The notes under the pieces were generated by a model. That model did no database searches. It was not told the origin of the DNA and saw only the letters and a list, made by a program, of their open reading frames with translations. Below are positions 43,643-52,029 of a DNA stretch of 64,000 nt, one piece after another. The stretch comes from Fictibacillus barbaricus. Its GTDB lineage: Bacteria; Bacillota; Bacilli; Bacillales; Fictibacillaceae. Every line of letters begins with the position of its first letter. Position 1 is the first letter of the stretch. Made by a program: the position numbers and the translations under genes. Location: positions 930,001-994,000 of the forward strand of contig NZ_BMCE01000002.1 in assembly GCF_014635025.1 (NCBI RefSeq), given 5' to 3'.

Positions 43643-43818
43643 CAAAATCTCTCCTTTATCTGATTGTTACGTCTACCCTATTAATCATTACCCAATACGA
43701 TAAAAAGGAATCCCTCCAAGTTGTATTTCCTTATGAAAGCACCCAAACTTTTGTTGTCACCCATCCCTATCGTATAATAGACGTTATACATAATCCGGAA
43801 AGTGAAGAGGGATGTAAA

Positions 43819-44565
43819 ATGATTCATTTAAAATCTGCCCGAGAGATCGAGCTTATGCATAACGCAGGCAAGCTATTAGCTGCAACCCACCGTGAGATCG
43901 CGAAAAGAATCAAACCAGGCATCACGACGATGGAGATTAACGAGTTTGTTGAAAAATTTCTAGCTGAACATGGTGCAACGCCTGAACAAAAAGGATTTCA
44001 TGGCTATCAGTATGCAACTTGTGCATCGATCAATGATGAGATCTGTCATGGGTTTCCGCGCAAGAAACCTTTAAAAAAGGGGGATATTGTTACCATTGAT
44101 ATGGTCGTGAATTTGCGAGGAGGATTGGCCGACTCTGCTTGGACGTATGCGGTTGGCAACATCTCTCCCCAGAAACAAAAATTGTTGGATGTAACAAAAG
44201 AATGTCTATATAAGGGGATCGAACAAGCGGTTGCTGGAAACCGTATTGGCGATATCGGTCACGCCATTCAAACCTATGCTGAAGCAGAAGGCTATTCCGT
44301 TGTACGTGATTTTACGGCACATGGAATCGGTCCTACCCTGCATGAAGATCCACAAATTCCACACTACGGTGAACCTGGAAAAGGGTTAAAACTAAAAGAA
44401 GGAATGGTAATCACGATTGAGCCCATGATCAACGAAGGCATGTGGCAAAGCAAGATGGACAACAACGGATGGACAGCGCGAACCATTGATGGCAAGCTCT
44501 CCGCTCAATTTGAACATACCCTTGCAATTACGAAGGATGGCCCGATCATTTTGACCGAGCAGTGA
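43819..44565 (+). CDS. map: Methionine aminopeptidase, type I
   Basis: 248 residues from ATG 43819, served by GAAGAGGG; the frame above is leader. All five metal ligands of the family are present in the usual spots: GDIVTIDMVVN and GGLADSAWTY (two Asp), FTAHGIGPTLHEDPQIPHYG (His), VITIEPMIN (Glu) and SAQFEHTLAIT (Glu). It removes the first Met from nascent proteins. As the essential copy usually lies in the ribosomal protein cluster next to adk, this stand-alone gene is probably the second one (MapB/YflG type of B. subtilis). Confidence 0.93.
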   Translation: MIHLKSAREIELMHNAGKLLAATHREIAKRIKPGITTMEINEFVEKFLAEHGATPEQKGFHGYQYATCASINDEICHGFPRKKPLKKGDIVTIDMVVNLRGGLADSAWTYAVGNISPQKQKLLDVTKECLYKGIEQAVAGNRIGDIGHAIQTYAEAEGYSVVRDFTAHGIGPTLHEDPQIPHYGEPGKGLKLKEGMVITIEPMINEGMWQSKMDNNGWTARTIDGKLSAQFEHTLAITKDGPIILTEQ

Positions 44566-44605
44566 TAGGATTTTGCCCGTCGTTATGAAAATGCAGTTTT
44601 ATGTC

Positions 44606-44710
44606 GAAGTGTGTCATTTTGTTGAATTATCCCTAATTTTTGTGGAATTATGCTCCAAACTTGTGGAATTTTGCTCGCAATTTCTGGAATTAAAGCTAAA
44701 TTTCGTGGAA
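44606..44710. repeat. 21-bp tandem array C (five degenerate units)
   Basis: On the minus strand TTCCA or TTCAA begins at 44710, 44689, 44668, 44647 and 44626, an exact 21-bp step. The best unit reads TTCCACGAAATTTAG then CTTTAA, which differs from units of array B in only a few places. It lies right behind map, in the 497-bp convergent gap. The plus-strand open frame over it (44573-44797) is a by-product of the period being a multiple of three. Confidence 0.92.
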
Positions 44711-44863
44711 ATATCTCTAGAAGATGGATTCCCGCTTCTCTCGCTATCCCCTAGATACCTCATCGATAGGGCTAATCCAATGACACTCTACCCATAAAAT
44801 AATACAAGGACCAGTTTTGGTTACAAAACTGCCCATTTTCATTAGTATAATAAATAAAAAACC

Positions 44864-44895
44864 CAAAAAAGCCTGTTCCCAATGAGGAACAGGCT
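44864..44895 (-). terminator. Strong minus-strand terminator without an assigned gene
   Basis: GCCTGTTCC, 6-nt loop, GGAACAGGC then TTTTTT on the minus strand only. It is downstream of a start-less frame that ends in four in-frame stop codons (44898-44909). Confidence 0.75.
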
Positions 44896-44960
44896 TCTCA
44901 TCATTATTACGCTGTATCCATGCGGTCTCCATGCGCAAGATGTTTATCGTTTTTCCAAAT

Positions 44961-45004
44961 AAAAATAAAAGAAACCCCGCTGAGGTAACCTCAACGGGGG
45001 TTTC
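44961..45004 (-). terminator. Terminator of the nucleosidase gene
   Basis: Minus strand GAAACCCCCGTTGAGG, 3-nt loop, CCTCAGCGGGGTTTC, then TTTTATTTTT. Confidence 0.85.
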
Positions 45005-45062
45005 AATGGATGGGATATGATATTTAGTGTTATTGATAAATTAGATTAATTGTCTTTAATGA

Positions 45063-45926
45063 TTACTTACCTTGCTTCATAGCAATATATTGCTTAACAA
45101 CTTCGTACACATACTCTTGGTTCGCAGCAGCTGTTGTAGGGTCGTACTTGCCGCCGTTTGTTTTGTTGTTTGATAGAACGCGGATTCCTAAGAACGCCAC
45201 ATCATAGGCTTTGGAAATTTGTGCGGCTGACGCACCTTCCATCTCTTCTACTGAAGTCCCAAAGTTCTCATGGAACCACTTGATGCGGTCCACCTCGTTG
45301 TTCCAAACATCTGCTGAACCAATCGTGCCTTCAACCACTTTTCCTTTTGTATAAGTATCTTTTACAGCATGTGCAGCTGCCAGCAGCTCTTCGTCACCCT
45401 CAAAATAACGAGCCTTTTCTGCGTTCGGGTCTTCCCCTGCACTTCCTTCAGATGCCATCAAGTCCATCGGAATCCAAGACGTTGGATGGATGCCTTCGTT
45501 CGCCTCCAAATGAGGAGTTTTTAAAGAACCCAAATTTACCGTTCTTTTACCTAATACAATATCAAAAACATTCAGACTTGGGTCATGTCCACCAGAAGTT
45601 CCTTGGTTGATGATCGCGATCGGATTATATTTTTCAATAGCAATCGCTGTTGCCGCTGCTGTATTCTCCATACCCTTTCCAGTTTTCGCAACGATTACCG
45701 GATAGTTATCAAGTTTTCCTTTATAGAAAACAAAGTTTCCTGACTTCTCTTCTTTTACATTCTCTAAACGTTTAGCAAAATTCTCAGCTTCAATCGGCAT
45801 CGGACCTTGAATGATGATTGGTCGCTTCGCCTTTTCTTTTCCTGCTGCAGTCTGATTAAAGTCAAAACCTGCAAATGCTGATAAAAACAACACAGCCGCA
45901 ATCGCCAGCAATCCATATTTCTTCAT
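45063..45926 (-). CDS. Secreted 5'-methylthioadenosine/S-adenosylhomocysteine nucleosidase-like protein
   Basis: 287 residues. The first 25 or so residues are an export signal (KKYG, hydrophobic core, then SAFAG), unusual for this enzyme family, which normally works in the cytoplasm. The phosphorylase/nucleosidase fold follows: PIIIQGPMPIEAENFAKRL, INQGTSGGHDPSLNVFDIVLG, the EGTIGSADVWNN loop and the VEEMEGASAAQ motif with the ribose-binding Met-Glu. It would split a purine nucleoside outside the membrane. A guanine-type riboswitch in its leader suggests guanosine- or other purine-nucleoside salvage instead of, or in addition to, MTA cleavage. Confidence 0.88.
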   Translation of the reverse strand: MKKYGLLAIAAVLFLSAFAGFDFNQTAAGKEKAKRPIIIQGPMPIEAENFAKRLENVKEEKSGNFVFYKGKLDNYPVIVAKTGKGMENTAAATAIAIEKYNPIAIINQGTSGGHDPSLNVFDIVLGKRTVNLGSLKTPHLEANEGIHPTSWIPMDLMASEGSAGEDPNAEKARYFEGDEELLAAAHAVKDTYTKGKVVEGTIGSADVWNNEVDRIKWFHENFGTSVEEMEGASAAQISKAYDVAFLGIRVLSNNKTNGGKYDPTTAAANQEYVYEVVKQYIAMKQGK

Positions 45927-45967
45927 AATGACTCTCCCCCTGATGGATTACTCGTAGATCCGCTAAA

Positions 45968-46010
45968 GTAAAAAAAGCCCAGAGTGCAGATTGAAATCTA
46001 CCTTCCAGAC
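45968..46010 (-). terminator. Riboswitch terminator in the nucleosidase leader
   Basis: Minus strand hairpin around GTAGATT/AATCTGC, extended by imperfect pairs, followed by TTTTTTT. It lies 100 bp downstream of the guanine aptamer and is the probable expression platform. Confidence 0.65.
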
Positions 46011-46111
46011 CATAGAAGTCAAAGTATACATAATTAAGCAATTGAAAATCATGCAAAATCATACTGACGCTGATAACGGACAAAACCGAATTCAACTGTG
46101 GAATACTTTAA

Positions 46112-46180
46112 CTCGTAGTCCAGTTCTTTCAGCGGGAACCGGGTAGAAACACTCAGACCATATTACCGAGCATATACGAG
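46112..46180 (-). promoter_or_regulatory. Guanine-class purine riboswitch aptamer
   Basis: Read on the minus strand: P1 CTCGTA...TACGAG, loop L2 TAATATGG within CTCGG/CTGAG, J2/3 GTTTCTAC, P3 CCGGTTC/GAACTGG and J3/1 ACTA with C at the position (74) that pairs with guanine. Loop L3 is CCGCTGAAA, two bases longer than the usual CCGTAAA. It controls the secreted nucleosidase gene 186 bp downstream through the terminator at 45968-46010. Confidence 0.88.
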
Positions 46181-46298
46181 TAATTCGTTTTTAAGTTTAA
46201 TACTTTGATAATATAACAAACTATCATTTTAAATTCAACTAAAAACTGAATAATAATCGATAATATTGAGCGATTGTTCGTGTTTTAGTTAATCGTAA

Positions 46299-46841
46299 TT
46301 AAATATCTTCTTTCAATATCGAATACATATACAAATCATCAAACTTTCCACATGTGTATTCGTAATGTCTTAACAGTCCTTCTTTCATGAATCCCGTCTT
46401 CTCTACTAATTTTTGCGATGGTAGATTAGCAGGTTCAATGAGCGCTTCGATCCTTTCCAGCTCCAAGTGCCGAAAACCAAACTTCATGACAGCCTCCAAC
46501 GCTTCAGCAGCGATCCCTTTTCCCCAGTATGCTTTGCTCAGTTCAAATCCAACCTCAGCTCGATAGTGTTTTGGAGATCTATTTAAGAAACCACAGCTAC
46601 CTATAACCTTGCCGGATTCTTTCAACGTGATGCCCCACCGCATACCGCTGCCTTCTCTAACAATAGATTCATACCATTCAATCTCACCGAAAACATCCTT
46701 AACCGTTCGATACGGTTCTAACCCCATATGTTTTACAACATCCGGTTCAGATAGGTATGTAAACATATCTTCTGCATCATCTTTTGTCACTTCTCTAAGG
46801 ATTAGTCTCTTTGTTTCAATGATCGGAAATTTATCAATCAT
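46299..46841 (-). CDS. RimJ/RimL-type GNAT N-acetyltransferase
   Basis: 180 residues: ETKRLILREVTKDDAEDMFTYLSEPDVVKHMG at the start, motif A VGFELSKAYWGKGIAAEALEAVMKFGF, then RIEALIEPANLPSQKLVEKTGFMKEG. This is the common protein/antibiotic acetyltransferase group (YoaA/YjcK-like). Its start overlaps the HIT gene by 8 bp; last gene of a NUDIX-HIT-GNAT operon. Confidence 0.9.
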   Translation of the reverse strand: MIDKFPIIETKRLILREVTKDDAEDMFTYLSEPDVVKHMGLEPYRTVKDVFGEIEWYESIVREGSGMRWGITLKESGKVIGSCGFLNRSPKHYRAEVGFELSKAYWGKGIAAEALEAVMKFGFRHLELERIEALIEPANLPSQKLVEKTGFMKEGLLRHYEYTCGKFDDLYMYSILKEDI

Positions 46842-47331
46842 GGAGTGTCCCTGCCTTTTTGAAAGAATTTTTTAATGGAGTTACCTTAATTAATTCGTTG
46901 TGTAGTCTAATCTTCATATCTTCTAATTCTTCTGCTGAGGGCTTTACCTCTTCTGCAAACATATCATCACGTTCAACCCACCAGACAGGACCTTTTACAG
47001 GTGAATCTTTTTCTCTTCGAGGAAATAGGTGCCAGTGCAGATGTGAATCGCCATTCCCAAGCAACTCATAGTTCAATTTCTCAGCGTTAAAGGCTTTATA
47101 AACGGCTTCAGCTACTTTACTCATCTCGATTAAAAACTCGTTCTTCACGTTCTCTTCTAAAAAGTGAAGCTCTGTCTTATGTTGCTTAGAAAGAAACAAA
47201 CTGTATCCCTTAAAATACTGATGATCACCAATGACTACATAACCCGTTTCCAATTCAGCAACAAAATATGGGTTAGTTCCGTTCTTAATCATTTCAATGC
47301 GCTCACAAATTAAACAGCTTTTATCAGACAT
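46834..47331 (-). CDS. HIT-family nucleotide-binding protein
   Basis: 165 residues. The N-terminus has the CLIC zinc pair and a HHxxH-like arrangement, and the active-site triad HLHWHLFPRR is at about 95-104 (His-x-His-x-His in the form H-L-H-W-H). HIT enzymes cut nucleoside phosphates or phosphoramidates (Hint, Ap4A hydrolase, GalT relatives). It is between a NUDIX hydrolase and a GNAT in one operon, hinting at nucleotide clean-up, without a known substrate. Confidence 0.88.
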   Translation of the reverse strand: MSDKSCLICERIEMIKNGTNPYFVAELETGYVVIGDHQYFKGYSLFLSKQHKTELHFLEENVKNEFLIEMSKVAEAVYKAFNAEKLNYELLGNGDSHLHWHLFPRREKDSPVKGPVWWVERDDMFAEEVKPSAEELEDMKIRLHNELIKVTPLKNSFKKAGTLHD

Positions 47332-47343
47332 TATCCAATAACC

Positions 47344-47832
47344 TCATTCCATTAATCTTGTCTTTATCTTAGCATTATTTTCCTTTTTTATGGTTCTCTT
47401 TTTCAGTCTTTCGTTCAACCCCCACAATGCTGTTTTATTGCTGTCCCATTTTAGCGCCTCAATTGCTTTGTCATAGCTCACCCACTTAAAAGAAGAATGT
47501 TCTCTCGATAAAGTTATTTCTTGATCAGCCACTTCCACGCCAAAAGCATATTCAGGAATGACATACACGTCTTCCCCCCACAAGAAACGACCGATAACAT
47601 GTTCCACTGGCAGCGATGACACGGAATCTAACTGCATCAGATTAGATTCTACGTTTAATCGCGCTTCTTCTAAAATTTCACGTCCAGCCGATTGAAGCGC
47701 TGTTTCACCCTCTTCCCCGCCACCAGCAATACCTTGCCAATAGTTGAGATCAGCTCTTTTAAAAATGGCAAATTTGATGTCGCTTTTTTCTGTCTTATAG
47801 GGCAGAACCAAAACTTGGTACGGAGCTCTCAT
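47344..47832 (-). CDS. NUDIX hydrolase
   Basis: 162 residues. The Nudix box is GGGEEGETALQSAGREILEEARL at about 37-59 (G-x5-E-x7-REVxEE pattern in intact form). Similar to dATP pyrophosphohydrolase (NudB-type) proteins of Bacilli: YQVLVLPYKTEKSDIKFAIFKR at the N-terminus. Splits nucleoside diphosphate-X compounds. Start ATG behind GGAGGG; first gene of the operon. Confidence 0.9.
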   Translation of the reverse strand: MRAPYQVLVLPYKTEKSDIKFAIFKRADLNYWQGIAGGGEEGETALQSAGREILEEARLNVESNLMQLDSVSSLPVEHVIGRFLWGEDVYVIPEYAFGVEVADQEITLSREHSSFKWVSYDKAIEALKWDSNKTALWGLNERLKKRTIKKENNAKIKTRLME

Positions 47833-47945
47833 TGTTCATTCCCTCCACTATTCATAAATACTCACTTCATGAACATCATTAGCGGTATTTCCGCTTAAAC
47901 TAGGCTATGATAAGAATAACTTTTATTTTTGTTGGGGGATTTATT

Positions 47946-49025
47946 TTGAAGAAAGATTTATTACAGGAAGCAAAAGAATTTATCAATTCCTGCTATCAGG
48001 AGTTACATAGAACACAAAACGAGATCGATGAAAGAATACATGAGATCACAAATCACATTCAAACAGAAGGTATGTATGTGCACACTCCTCAAGAACTGGA
48101 ATACGGAGCAAAAGTAGCTTGGCGAAACAGCAACCGCTGTATCGGAAGGCTCTTTTGGGATCAAATGCACACTTTAGATAAGAGACACCTTCAAACAGAA
48201 GAAGATATATTCAAAGCCATTTTAGAGCACATGCATTATGCTACAAACCGTGGGCGCATCCGTCCTACAATTACGATTTTTCACCCGCAAGCTCACGAGA
48301 ACCATATACGCATTTGGAACCATCAGTTGATCCGTTATGCTGGCTACCAACTAGAAGACGGCGTAATTGGTGATCCAGGGTCAGTCGCTTTCACGAAAAA
48401 ATGCATCGAACTCGGTTGGGAGCCGAAATACGGAAGATTTGATATTCTGCCAATCATTATTCAACTCAACGATAATGCTCCTAAATTCTTTGAACTGCCA
48501 GACGAAGTTACACTTGAAGTAGAGATTCGACATCCAGAATATGAATGGTTTGAAGACTTGCAGCTCAAGTGGTATGGCGTTCCTTTTATTTCTGATATGG
48601 CACTGGAAATCGGCGGCATCCGATATACAGCAGCACCTTTTAACGGTTGGTATATGGGAACCGAAATCGGAGCGCGCAACTTAGCCGATGAAGACCGGTA
48701 TAACATGCTGCCTCAGATTGCATCGTTGATGGGGCTAGATACAAAGAGCTCCATCTCACTTTGGAAAGATAAAGCACTTGTTGAACTGAATATTGCCGTC
48801 CTGCATTCGTTCAGAGAAGACGGCGTTAGCATTGTGGATCACCATACAGCTGCACAGCAGTTTAAGAAGTTTGAAGAAAAAGAGACAGAGGGTGGAAGAA
48901 AAGTAACCGGCAACTGGGCGTGGCTCATTCCGCCAATGTCTCCTGCTACTACACATATCTTTCATAAACCATATAAAAATGAAGTGTTAAGGCCCAATTA
49001 TTTTTATCAAGAGAGACCTTATTAA
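47946..49025 (+). CDS. nos: Bacterial nitric oxide synthase, oxygenase domain
   Basis: 359 residues from TTG 47946 (GTTGGGGG ahead); the ATG further up gives an N-terminus not seen in the family. The heme-ligand cysteine is Cys65 in WRNSNRCIGR, and the substrate pocket WYMGTEIGARNLAD has the glutamate that holds arginine. It makes NO and citrulline from arginine using O2 and a cellular reductase; the mammalian reductase domain is absent, as always in Bacilli. NO from bNOS protects against oxidative stress and antibiotics. Stand-alone gene with a small palindrome GCGGTATTTCCGC near 47881. Confidence 0.96.
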   Translation: MKKDLLQEAKEFINSCYQELHRTQNEIDERIHEITNHIQTEGMYVHTPQELEYGAKVAWRNSNRCIGRLFWDQMHTLDKRHLQTEEDIFKAILEHMHYATNRGRIRPTITIFHPQAHENHIRIWNHQLIRYAGYQLEDGVIGDPGSVAFTKKCIELGWEPKYGRFDILPIIIQLNDNAPKFFELPDEVTLEVEIRHPEYEWFEDLQLKWYGVPFISDMALEIGGIRYTAAPFNGWYMGTEIGARNLADEDRYNMLPQIASLMGLDTKSSISLWKDKALVELNIAVLHSFREDGVSIVDHHTAAQQFKKFEEKETEGGRKVTGNWAWLIPPMSPATTHIFHKPYKNEVLRPNYFYQERPY

Positions 49026-49068
49026 TATTGGAAGCAGAAAAAATACGCAGGTATACGCCTGCGTATTT

Positions 49069-49518
49069 TCATTTCTTCCATTCTTTTTTTCCTTCAAATG
49101 CAACATCTACTATGAATAGCAATAACACTACAATCAATTCTGCAGTAATTGGAATCGTAATACTTCTCATAAGCTCATCCACTGTATGTAAAGCAAACCA
49201 GGAGAATGTACAATCTATGATCATCGTTATGAGAAAGACCAAAACAGCACCTGATAACTTTGGTGTTATCAGCAAAATAAAAACTTTAGAAAAAAGATCA
49301 CTAATAATACCAAGAAGAAAGAAATAGAGAACGAACAGTAATATGGCTGAAAACGACTCAAATTGAACCCCTAGTAAACTAAAGATACCTGTAAAACCAA
49401 AGAAAAATAATCCTACTATAAAGGTTAGAGCAAGGATTACTAAAGCGGATAAAGCGGTTACAACAAACATCTTCACATTCCATTTCAAGTGACGAAATGA
49501 CTCGTTCTGTTTACTCAT
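49069..49518 (-). CDS. YrvL-family regulatory membrane protein
   Basis: 149 residues, four helices, with FGFTGIFSLLGVQFESFSAILLFVLYFFLLG in the middle, which resembles the YrvL family (a modulator of sigma-I or oxdC-related envelope stress response in B. subtilis). The resemblance is from memory and only moderate. Starts with ATG; ribosome site is AGGGG. Convergent with nos. Confidence 0.6.
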   Translation of the reverse strand: MSKQNESFRHLKWNVKMFVVTALSALVILALTFIVGLFFFGFTGIFSLLGVQFESFSAILLFVLYFFLLGIISDLFSKVFILLITPKLSGAVLVFLITMIIDCTFSWFALHTVDELMRSITIPITAELIVVLLLFIVDVAFEGKKEWKK

Positions 49519-49609
49519 TGATGTGTACCCCTCTATGAAACTATGTCCGATTACAGCTTATTTTATCATATTATCCTTGTGTAAACAGACCACCATGTCT
49601 TTAACTTCC

Positions 49610-50305
49610 TTATTCAAACAGATCATTCTCTTCTATATTCATCTTTCTGTATGAACGATTGAGAACATGCTTTTCAATACGATTTGACATATAATACTTC
49701 TCTATATACATGGCTCTAACGATACGCGTGACCTCATCCTTCTTTAATTCCTGTTCGCTCAAATTTTTAATAAAAAGATGTAACGGAACATCGACTCCGT
49801 CCTGGTGGATTGGCGGCTGCAAGTAATTAACATCCTCATATTTCCTAAACTCATTCTTCAAAAAAAACCTCGTACGCTTAATGCTATCTTCCTTTTCTTC
49901 TTCTGTATGCAGCGTTTCTAGTATTTCCGTCTCTAAAACGATAGCTTTTAAAGATTTATGTCCTGCTGTTACTGCATCCTGGTTTAAAAACTCTTCCATC
50001 TTACGCAAAGTCTCCCTACCTAATCCACGACTTCGCACCATTGAATTTGTAACAAGGTATACAATAAACCCCGTGTTCACATCAGCTAAATAGTGTGCCG
50101 TTGAGAGCGATACAAGCTCCTCATCCAGATAGCCAACCAAAAAACGATAGTTATTAGGCCTATGTTTCTCGGCATACTCTAAACTTTGGATGAAGATGTT
50201 TTCTGTCTCTCTCACTTCCATCGGAAAAGATTGATGATAAAGGGTAAATGCGTCATTTAATCGTTCTGCATCATCATAAGTGATCTCATGCCATGTGATT
50301 GTCAT
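49610..50305 (-). CDS. GNAT-like acetyltransferase
   Basis: 231 residues. The N-terminal two thirds have the shape of a GNAT domain: FTLYHQSFPMEVRETENIF, YRFLVGYLDEELVSLSTAHYLAD, then VTNSMVRSRGLGRETLRKMEEFL (the R-G-x-G acetyl-CoA loop). The last 80 residues extend beyond the usual domain. Substrate unknown. ATG behind GGAAGG. Confidence 0.75.
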   Translation of the reverse strand: MTITWHEITYDDAERLNDAFTLYHQSFPMEVRETENIFIQSLEYAEKHRPNNYRFLVGYLDEELVSLSTAHYLADVNTGFIVYLVTNSMVRSRGLGRETLRKMEEFLNQDAVTAGHKSLKAIVLETEILETLHTEEEKEDSIKRTRFFLKNEFRKYEDVNYLQPPIHQDGVDVPLHLFIKNLSEQELKKDEVTRIVRAMYIEKYYMSNRIEKHVLNRSYRKMNIEENDLFE

Positions 50306-50484
50306 ACATACATACCTTCCATTCTTATTGTTGTTCCCTGAATTTATAGCCGTTCAAATACAACTTTTTCATTTATGAGTCTCTAATAATGTGTCTTGTG
50401 CAATAGGGTTCAAACAAAGCCGTCCATCCACACAGAATTGTATTATACTCAAAAATGGACAACAACTAAGTTGCCCTTTCCACT

Positions 50485-51732
50485 CTAAACCAATTGAAGC
50501 TTCACAAATCTCCGCTTTCCAACCTGAATGATCAAATCGTCAGCAATGGTTACTTGCCAATTTGTGTCTTCCACTTTTTCCCCGTTAATCTTAACACCTC
50601 GGTTTGCAATCATGCGGCGGGCTTCACTTTTTGAAGACAGCATTTTCAACTCAACTATCAAGTCGATCACAGAAATCTTTTCAGCACCTCTCCACACCAC
50701 TATCGGGATGTCATCCGGCAGCGTTCCTTGCTGGAATACCGTCACAAAATGCTGCTCTGCTTTCTTGGCGGCTTCTTCACCATGGTACATACGCACGATG
50801 GTCTTTGCTAAAAACATCTTCGCATCACGCGGATGCATTTTCCCACTCCCGATATCAGCTTTAAACTTCTCCAGCTCTTCCGGCGTTAAGTCGGTGACGA
50901 GCTCAAAGTACTTCGTCATCAATGAATCTGGAATCGACATCGCTTTACCGTACATTTCTTGTGGAGCCTCATCAATGCCGATGTAGTTCTTTTTGGACTT
51001 AGACATCTTCTCCACACCGTCCAGCCCTTCCAGCAGCAGCATCAGCATCGCTACCTGCTTTTCCTTGCCAAACTTCTCCTGGTAATGACGTCCCATCAAG
51101 ATATTAAAATGCTGGTCTGTTCCGCCAAGTTCGATGTCGCACTCCAGCATGACCGAGTCGTATCCTTGCATTAAAGGGTAGAAGAACTCATGCAGGGAGA
51201 TCGGTTTTCCTGTTGAAATACGCTGATCAAAGTCATCACGCTCTAACAGACGTGCAACCGTAATCTTCCCTGCAAGATTGATCACATCTTCAAAATTAAG
51301 CTGTGAAAGCCACTTAGAGTTGTAGTGCAGTTCTACTTTTTCCATATCAACGATCTTTCCGAACTGTTCGAAGTACGTCTTCGCGTTATGCTCCACTTCT
51401 TCTGTTGTAAGCTGCTTGCGTGCAGCTGATTTTCCTGTCGGATCTCCAATCTTTCCTGTAAAATCGCCAATGATCAGCTGGATTACATGACCGTTCTCTT
51501 GAAACTGTCTCAGCTTGTTCAGTACAACGGTGTGGCCTAGATGCACGTCTGGAGCTGATGGATCCAAGCCAAGTTTAATTTTCAAAGGCTTGTTCTCTAG
51601 AATAGATTTAGCCACTTTCATTTCTAGATCTTCAGATGGAATGATATCCTGCACACCTTGTGTGTAGATCGCTATCTGCCTCTCTACCTCATTTCGTTGT
51701 TGTTCAGTAAGCTGATCCATAACCTCACCCAT
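50485..51732 (-). CDS. tyrZ: Tyrosyl-tRNA synthetase, TyrZ type
   Basis: 415 residues from ATG 51732 (ATAGGAGG ahead). HIGH-type motif HLGH at 64-67, KMSKS at 242-246 and a C-terminal S4 RNA-binding domain ([24 protein letters not shown]). The intact KMSKS and [13 protein letters not shown] place it in the TyrZ (second) form and not TyrS (KFGKT). As in B. subtilis tyrZ, a MarR-type gene (ywaE) lies upstream and a tyrosine T-box leader is between them. It charges tRNA-Tyr; TyrZ forms are thought to reject D-tyrosine better or to act as a spare enzyme. Confidence 0.95.
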   Translation of the reverse strand: MGEVMDQLTEQQRNEVERQIAIYTQGVQDIIPSEDLEMKVAKSILENKPLKIKLGLDPSAPDVHLGHTVVLNKLRQFQENGHVIQLIIGDFTGKIGDPTGKSAARKQLTTEEVEHNAKTYFEQFGKIVDMEKVELHYNSKWLSQLNFEDVINLAGKITVARLLERDDFDQRISTGKPISLHEFFYPLMQGYDSVMLECDIELGGTDQHFNILMGRHYQEKFGKEKQVAMLMLLLEGLDGVEKMSKSKKNYIGIDEAPQEMYGKAMSIPDSLMTKYFELVTDLTPEELEKFKADIGSGKMHPRDAKMFLAKTIVRMYHGEEAAKKAEQHFVTVFQQGTLPDDIPIVVWRGAEKISVIDLIVELKMLSSKSEARRMIANRGVKINGEKVEDTNWQVTIADDLIIQVGKRRFVKLQLV

Positions 51733-51757
51733 GTTCATTCCTCCTATTAAAATATAT

Positions 51758-52010
51758 AAAAAAGACCACATCCCTATCGATAAGGGACGTGGTCTAACTT
51801 TTACACGCGGTACCACCCTAATTGAAGAATACAATCATTCTTCCGCTCAAAATCAAATAACGGTTTGCCCGTTCTTTATCTCTGGCTACCAAAGACAAAG
51901 AAAGCTCTTGGAAGTGTAATTCACATGATCTTTGTACCGGTTCGCACCCGCCACCGGCTCTCTGAAAAACAGGGAGATCATTGCTACTAGGTTTCCTGTC
52001 ATCACATTTT
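51758..52010 (-). promoter_or_regulatory. T-box leader (specifier UAC, tyrosine) of tyrZ
   Basis: Minus strand: stem I with AGTAGC opposite TGAAT-TAC-A (specifier UAC), T-box sequence AGGGTGGTACCGCG near 51806-51819 and the terminator AGACCACGTCCCTTA/TAGGGATGTGGTCT with TTTTTT (51758-51797). It also fixes the specifier register for the other two T-boxes of the window. Confidence 0.95.
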
Positions 52011-52029
52011 TTTATATGGAATTGTTACC

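Noticed and set aside
44573-44797. Open frame of 74 codons with repeated VEL/FVE segments behind map
   Set aside because: By-product of 21-bp array C; start has no ribosome site.
44744-44938. 64-codon minus-strand frame starting MRMETAW
   Set aside because: It runs through the terminator hairpin at 44864-44895 and has no ribosome site; the other frame ending in four stops at the same place is the more interesting one.
46112-46180. Adenine riboswitch
   Set aside because: J3/1 has C, not U, at the ligand-pairing position, so the guanine class fits.
50528-50986. 152-codon plus-strand frame inside tyrZ
   Set aside because: Antisense shadow; the synthetase on the other strand has all its motifs across the same bases.
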